From Lachnospiraceae bacterium (GTDB lineage: Bacteria > Bacillota > Clostridia > Lachnospirales > Lachnospiraceae), in contig CAJTEE010000001.1 of NCBI GenBank assembly GCA_910575275.1, forward strand, positions 1 through 64,000: a stretch of DNA of 64,000 nucleotides, in the 5' to 3' direction. Shown here piece after piece: positions 61,020 to 64,000 of this stretch. Position 1 is the first letter of the stretch; every line of letters begins with the position of its first letter. The position numbers and the translations under genes are program-made. Under the pieces are notes generated by a model. The model had not been told where the DNA came from and ran no database searches. It saw only the letters and a list, made by a program, of their open reading frames with translations.

Positions 61020-62504
61020 ATGCGAAAGTGGGGATTTGACAACGATCGCTACCTGTCCATGCAGTCGGATCATATCCGTGAACGCATCGGACAGTTCGGC
61101 GATAAACTGTATCTCGAATTCGGCGGCAAGCTTTTTGACGATTATCACGCCTCAAGAGTCCTTCCCGGTTTCGAGCCTGACAGCAAGCTGCGCATGCTGA
61201 TGCAGCTCGCGGATCAGGCGGAGATCGTCATCGTCATCAACGCGGCTGACATCACGAAAAATAAAATACGCTACGATCTGGGAATCACCTACGATCTGGA
61301 TGTACTGCGGTTGATCCGTGTGTTCACCGACCGCGGCCTTCTTGTGGGAAGCGTCGTGATCACACATTACGTCGAGCTGCCGGCGATTCTCCAGTTTAAA
61401 AATAAACTCGAAAAGCTTGGCGTAAAGGTCTACCGCCATTACTCGATCGAAGGATATCCCAGCAACGTACCGCTCATCGTAAGCGACGGCGGCTATGGTA
61501 AAAATGACTACATCGAGACCTCAAAGCCCCTGGTAGTCGTCACCGCTCCCGGCCCCGGAAGCGGAAAGATGGCTACCTGCCTTTCGCAGCTCTACCATGA
61601 GAACAAACGCGGCGTCAAAGCCGGATACGCCAAGTTTGAGACCTTCCCGATCTGGAACCTTCCCTTAAAGCATCCGGTCAACCTGGCCTACGAGGCCGCG
61701 ACGGCCGATTTAAACGATGTCAACATGATCGACCCCTTCCATCTCGACGCCTACGGAAAGACCACCGTCAACTACAACCGCGACGTGGAAATCTTTCCGG
61801 TGTTAAGCGCCATCTTTGAGGGGATCTTCGGCGAATGTCCTTATAAATCCCCGACTGACATGGGCGTCAACATGGTCGGCTTCTGCATCGTAGATGACGA
61901 TGCCTGCTGTGAGGCCTCCCGCCAGGAGATCATCCGCCGCTACTACCAGGCGCTCGGAAAAATCATGCGGGACGATGCCTCTCATGACGAGGCTTACAAA
62001 ATCGAGCTCATCATGAAGCAGGCCAAGGTCTCCGTCACGGACCGGCCTCCAGTGTCCGCTGCCCTCTCCCTTGCAAGGGCTATTCATGCGCCGGCGGCCG
62101 CCATGGAGCTGCCCGACGGCTCGCTCGTATGCGGAAAGACAAAGGAGCTCCTCGGAGCATCTGCGGCTATGCTGTTAAATGCCGTAAAAAAACTCGGAGG
62201 CATCGACCATGAAATCGACCTGATCTCTCCCGAGTCCATCGCTCCGATTCAAAAATTAAAGGTCAATTATCTGGGGAGTGTGAACCCCCGCCTCCACACG
62301 GACGAGGTCCTGATCGCCCTCTCTACCTGTGCGGCCACGGATGCCAACGCCCAGAAGGCGCTCGATCAGCTCCCCAAACTGCGTGGCTGCCAGGTGCACA
62401 CCTCGGTCCTTTTATCCGATGTGGACACCAAGATCTTTAAAAAGCTCGGTATCGAATTAACCTGTGAACCCGTATTAGAACAAAAAAGGAGGAATGTTTC
62501 ATGA
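61020..62504 (+). CDS. DUF1846 family protein
   Basis: 494 residues. GFDNDRYLSMQSDHIRERIG, LEFGGKLFDDYHASRVLPGF, TAPGPGSGKMATCLSQLYHE (P-loop-like) and AGYAKFETFPIWNLPLKHPV are typical of this conserved family of about 500 residues, structurally known but without an assigned function. AAAGGAGAC precedes the ATG. The stop overlaps the next start by 4 bases (ATGA), so the M20 peptidase is translationally coupled. Confidence 0.9.
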   Translation: MRKWGFDNDRYLSMQSDHIRERIGQFGDKLYLEFGGKLFDDYHASRVLPGFEPDSKLRMLMQLADQAEIVIVINAADITKNKIRYDLGITYDLDVLRLIRVFTDRGLLVGSVVITHYVELPAILQFKNKLEKLGVKVYRHYSIEGYPSNVPLIVSDGGYGKNDYIETSKPLVVVTAPGPGSGKMATCLSQLYHENKRGVKAGYAKFETFPIWNLPLKHPVNLAYEAATADLNDVNMIDPFHLDAYGKTTVNYNRDVEIFPVLSAIFEGIFGECPYKSPTDMGVNMVGFCIVDDDACCEASRQEIIRRYYQALGKIMRDDASHDEAYKIELIMKQAKVSVTDRPPVSAALSLARAIHAPAAAMELPDGSLVCGKTKELLGASAAMLLNAVKKLGGIDHEIDLISPESIAPIQKLKVNYLGSVNPRLHTDEVLIALSTCAATDANAQKALDQLPKLRGCQVHTSVLLSDVDTKIFKKLGIELTCEPVLEQKRRNVS

Positions 62505-63640
62505 ACGAACCGATCAGCAAAGAACTGAAAGCCTACGTCGATGAGAACCAGAAGGAGTTAATCGCCCTTCTCGACATGCTCTGCCGGATTCCGTCCCCCT
62601 CCCACAAGGAGGAACGCCGCGCAGAATTCATTAGGGACTGGTTTGAAAAAAACGGCTGCCACGGCGCCTACATCGACAGCGCACTCAATGTCATCTGGCC
62701 GTTCCACTGTGAGGAAAAGAAGAATCTCGTCGCCTTCACCGCCCACATTGACACCGTATTCCCGGATCTCGAGCCGTTTTCCGTTGTCTATGACGGCGAC
62801 CTCATGCGCTGCCCGGGCGTCGGCGACAATACGGCAAACGTCGCCGTTCTCATGCTTTTAGCCGCCTGGTTTGCCAAGAGCGGGAAAACGCCGAAGCAAG
62901 GGCTTTTGTTTGTCGCGGACAGCGGCGAGGAGGGATTGGGGAACCTAAAGGGCGTCCGCCGGCTCATGAAAGACTATGAAGGGCAGATTGCCGAGCTTGT
63001 CGCCGTGGATGGCTCCTACGACACAATCGCCACCGGGGCCGTGGGTTCCCTGCGCTACCGCGTCGGCGTACATACCGAGGGCGGCCATTCCTACGCAAAG
63101 TTCGGTAACCTGAATGCCATCCAGGTGCTCTCCTCCATGATCAGCACGCTCTATGACTATAAGGTCCCGCAGGGCGGCCACAGCACCTACAATGTGGGCA
63201 CGATCACCGGAGGGACCTCCATCAATACTATCGCCCAGTACGCCGAGATGCGTTTTGAATACCGTTCCGACGTGCGCGAAAGCCTGACGGCCATGAACGC
63301 GTTCTTCCAGTCCGTGCTCGATGCCTATCGGAAGATGGACAAGGTGACGGTCGAATGCGAACTTCTCGGCGAGCGGCCCTGCACGGGCGACGTGGACCGG
63401 GATAAGCAAAATGCACTGATTGAAAAGGCTCAGGGTCTCATCGAGCATTACACCGGTAGCCGCGTCCCGTGCTGCTCCAGCTCCACCGACTCCAACATCC
63501 CGCTGTCCGTCGGTGTTCCATCCATCTGCTTCGGCTGCCATTTAGGCGTCGGAGCACATACAAGAGAGGAATACCTGGATACGAGGGACTTAAAGCCCGG
63601 AATGACGATCCTGGCTGCCTTTATTGAAACCTACTTTTAA
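62501..63640 (+). CDS. M20-family metallopeptidase
   Basis: 379 residues. Zinc-site motifs: FTAHIDTVFPD, GVGDNTANVAVL, DSGEEGLGN (catalytic Glu), Asp in VAVDGSY, and SSTDSNIPLSVGVPS with the final His-rich GCHLGVGAHT. It resembles PepT/DapE-like exopeptidases. AAGGAGGAATG precedes the ATG. Substrate unknown. Confidence 0.88.
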   Translation: MNEPISKELKAYVDENQKELIALLDMLCRIPSPSHKEERRAEFIRDWFEKNGCHGAYIDSALNVIWPFHCEEKKNLVAFTAHIDTVFPDLEPFSVVYDGDLMRCPGVGDNTANVAVLMLLAAWFAKSGKTPKQGLLFVADSGEEGLGNLKGVRRLMKDYEGQIAELVAVDGSYDTIATGAVGSLRYRVGVHTEGGHSYAKFGNLNAIQVLSSMISTLYDYKVPQGGHSTYNVGTITGGTSINTIAQYAEMRFEYRSDVRESLTAMNAFFQSVLDAYRKMDKVTVECELLGERPCTGDVDRDKQNALIEKAQGLIEHYTGSRVPCCSSSTDSNIPLSVGVPSICFGCHLGVGAHTREEYLDTRDLKPGMTILAAFIETYF

Positions 63641-63655
63641 TCCATAACCCAACTT

Positions 63656-63686
63656 GGTACAGCGGATCAGGGACCTCCGCTGTACC
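63656..63686 (+). terminator. Terminator of DUF1846-M20
   Basis: GGTACAGCGGA and TCCGCTGTACC form an 11-bp stem followed by GCTTTTTAA, 16 bases after the stop. Confidence 0.85.
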
Positions 63687-63711
63687 GCTTTTTAAGGAAA
63701 GGAGCCCCTTC

Positions 63712-64000
63712 ATGAACCAGATACGGACTGTCCTCATCAAAGGAATCTATGCCGGCCTCCTGATCGGTATCGGCGGCATCGTCTACCTGTCCCTTGAAAA
63801 CAAAATCGTCGGAGCGCTTTTATTCTCCTTCGGCCTGCTTACGATCGTAAACCAGGGGTACTTCCTCTACACCGGAAAAATCGGATTCGCCAAGACGCCT
63901 GAAGACTGGGCCCGCATCCCCCTCATCATCCTCGGCAACTTCCTGGGGACCGCCCTCGCCGCCCTTTTTGCCCGCGCGGCCCATTTAAAAATCACCGCCG
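63712..64000 (+). CDS. Formate/nitrite transporter family protein, 5' end only
   Basis: The first 96 residues are in the window and the gene continues past the right edge. AAAGGAGCCCC precedes the ATG. MNQIRTVLIKGIYAGLLIGI, then GALLFSFGLLTIVNQGYFLY and the LIILGNFLGTALAA helix fit the pentameric FocA/NirC channel family (start of repeats and the N-G-containing helix). The anion carried cannot be told from this part. Confidence 0.65.
   Translation, partial: MNQIRTVLIKGIYAGLLIGIGGIVYLSLENKIVGALLFSFGLLTIVNQGYFLYTGKIGFAKTPEDWARIPLIILGNFLGTALAALFARAAHLKITA

Overview
The window looks like chromosomal DNA of an anaerobic Firmicute, most likely a Clostridia/Lachnospiraceae gut bacterium. The reasons are the HprK-MurB-RapZ-WhiA-Crh block, a Bcd-EtfBA type acyl-CoA dehydrogenase set, a DUF6145 domain, DUF1846 and UPF0340 proteins, and strong GGAGG ribosome binding sites. 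By eye the GC content is above 50%. I saw no rRNA, tRNA, CRISPR array, prophage or intact insertion sequence. The assignments rest on reading the translations and motifs; no database search was run.

Region 1 (1-17311, almost all minus strand) is a CoA-ester catabolic region under sigma-54 control. It holds rpoN, one sigma-54 activator and four operons. Each operon starts with the same promoter form, TTGGCA-N6-TTGCT, with exactly 10 bases between the -24 GG and the -12 GC. The operons are: acyl-CoA dehydrogenase, MaoC hydratase, a frameshifted aldo/keto reductase and an NfnA-like reductase; DUF6282 hydrolase, 3-hydroxyisobutyrate-dehydrogenase-like enzyme, class III CoA-transferase and MFS carrier; a DASS/SLC13-like carrier; and etfB-etfA-bcd followed by a broken MaoC copy. 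Together they suggest uptake of an organic acid, CoA activation and flavin/ETF-linked oxidation. The substrate cannot be read from the sequence.

Region 2 (17405-33240) is a mosaic: a possible type I antitoxin-like RNA, nicotinate phosphoribosyltransferase with a UPF0340 protein, a cysteine desulfidase with its own HTH regulator, an Fe-S protein with an MFS carrier, IlvE, an MBL hydrolase, an SGNH hydrolase, a LysR/M20/membrane-carrier unit and a YitT protein. Region 3 (33329-41450) handles hexuronate or aldonate sugars: uxaB-uxaA, and a five-gene operon with an L-galactonate-dehydrogenase-like enzyme, a TRAP transporter and an esterase. That operon is read from a consensus promoter with an 18-bp palindromic operator over its start.

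Region 4 (41642-61000, mostly minus) is housekeeping: dusB, a cell-wall-binding protein, a HAD-DUF6145 fusion, a cytidylate-kinase-like protein, an amidase, an SDR, Lrp, dapF, an ArsR regulator, pfkA, dnaE, crh, whiA, rapZ, murB, hprK, uvrC, a small unknown gene and a glycoside-hydrolase-like lipoprotein. The window ends with DUF1846, an M20 peptidase and the start of a formate/nitrite-transporter-like gene.

The most unusual non-coding signal is a family of at least five intergenic structured repeats (3247, 9621, 11432, 15114, 55419). They consist of a GC hairpin next to an AT-rich palindrome, and both arms change together between copies. Four of the five lie just upstream of the four sigma-54 promoters.
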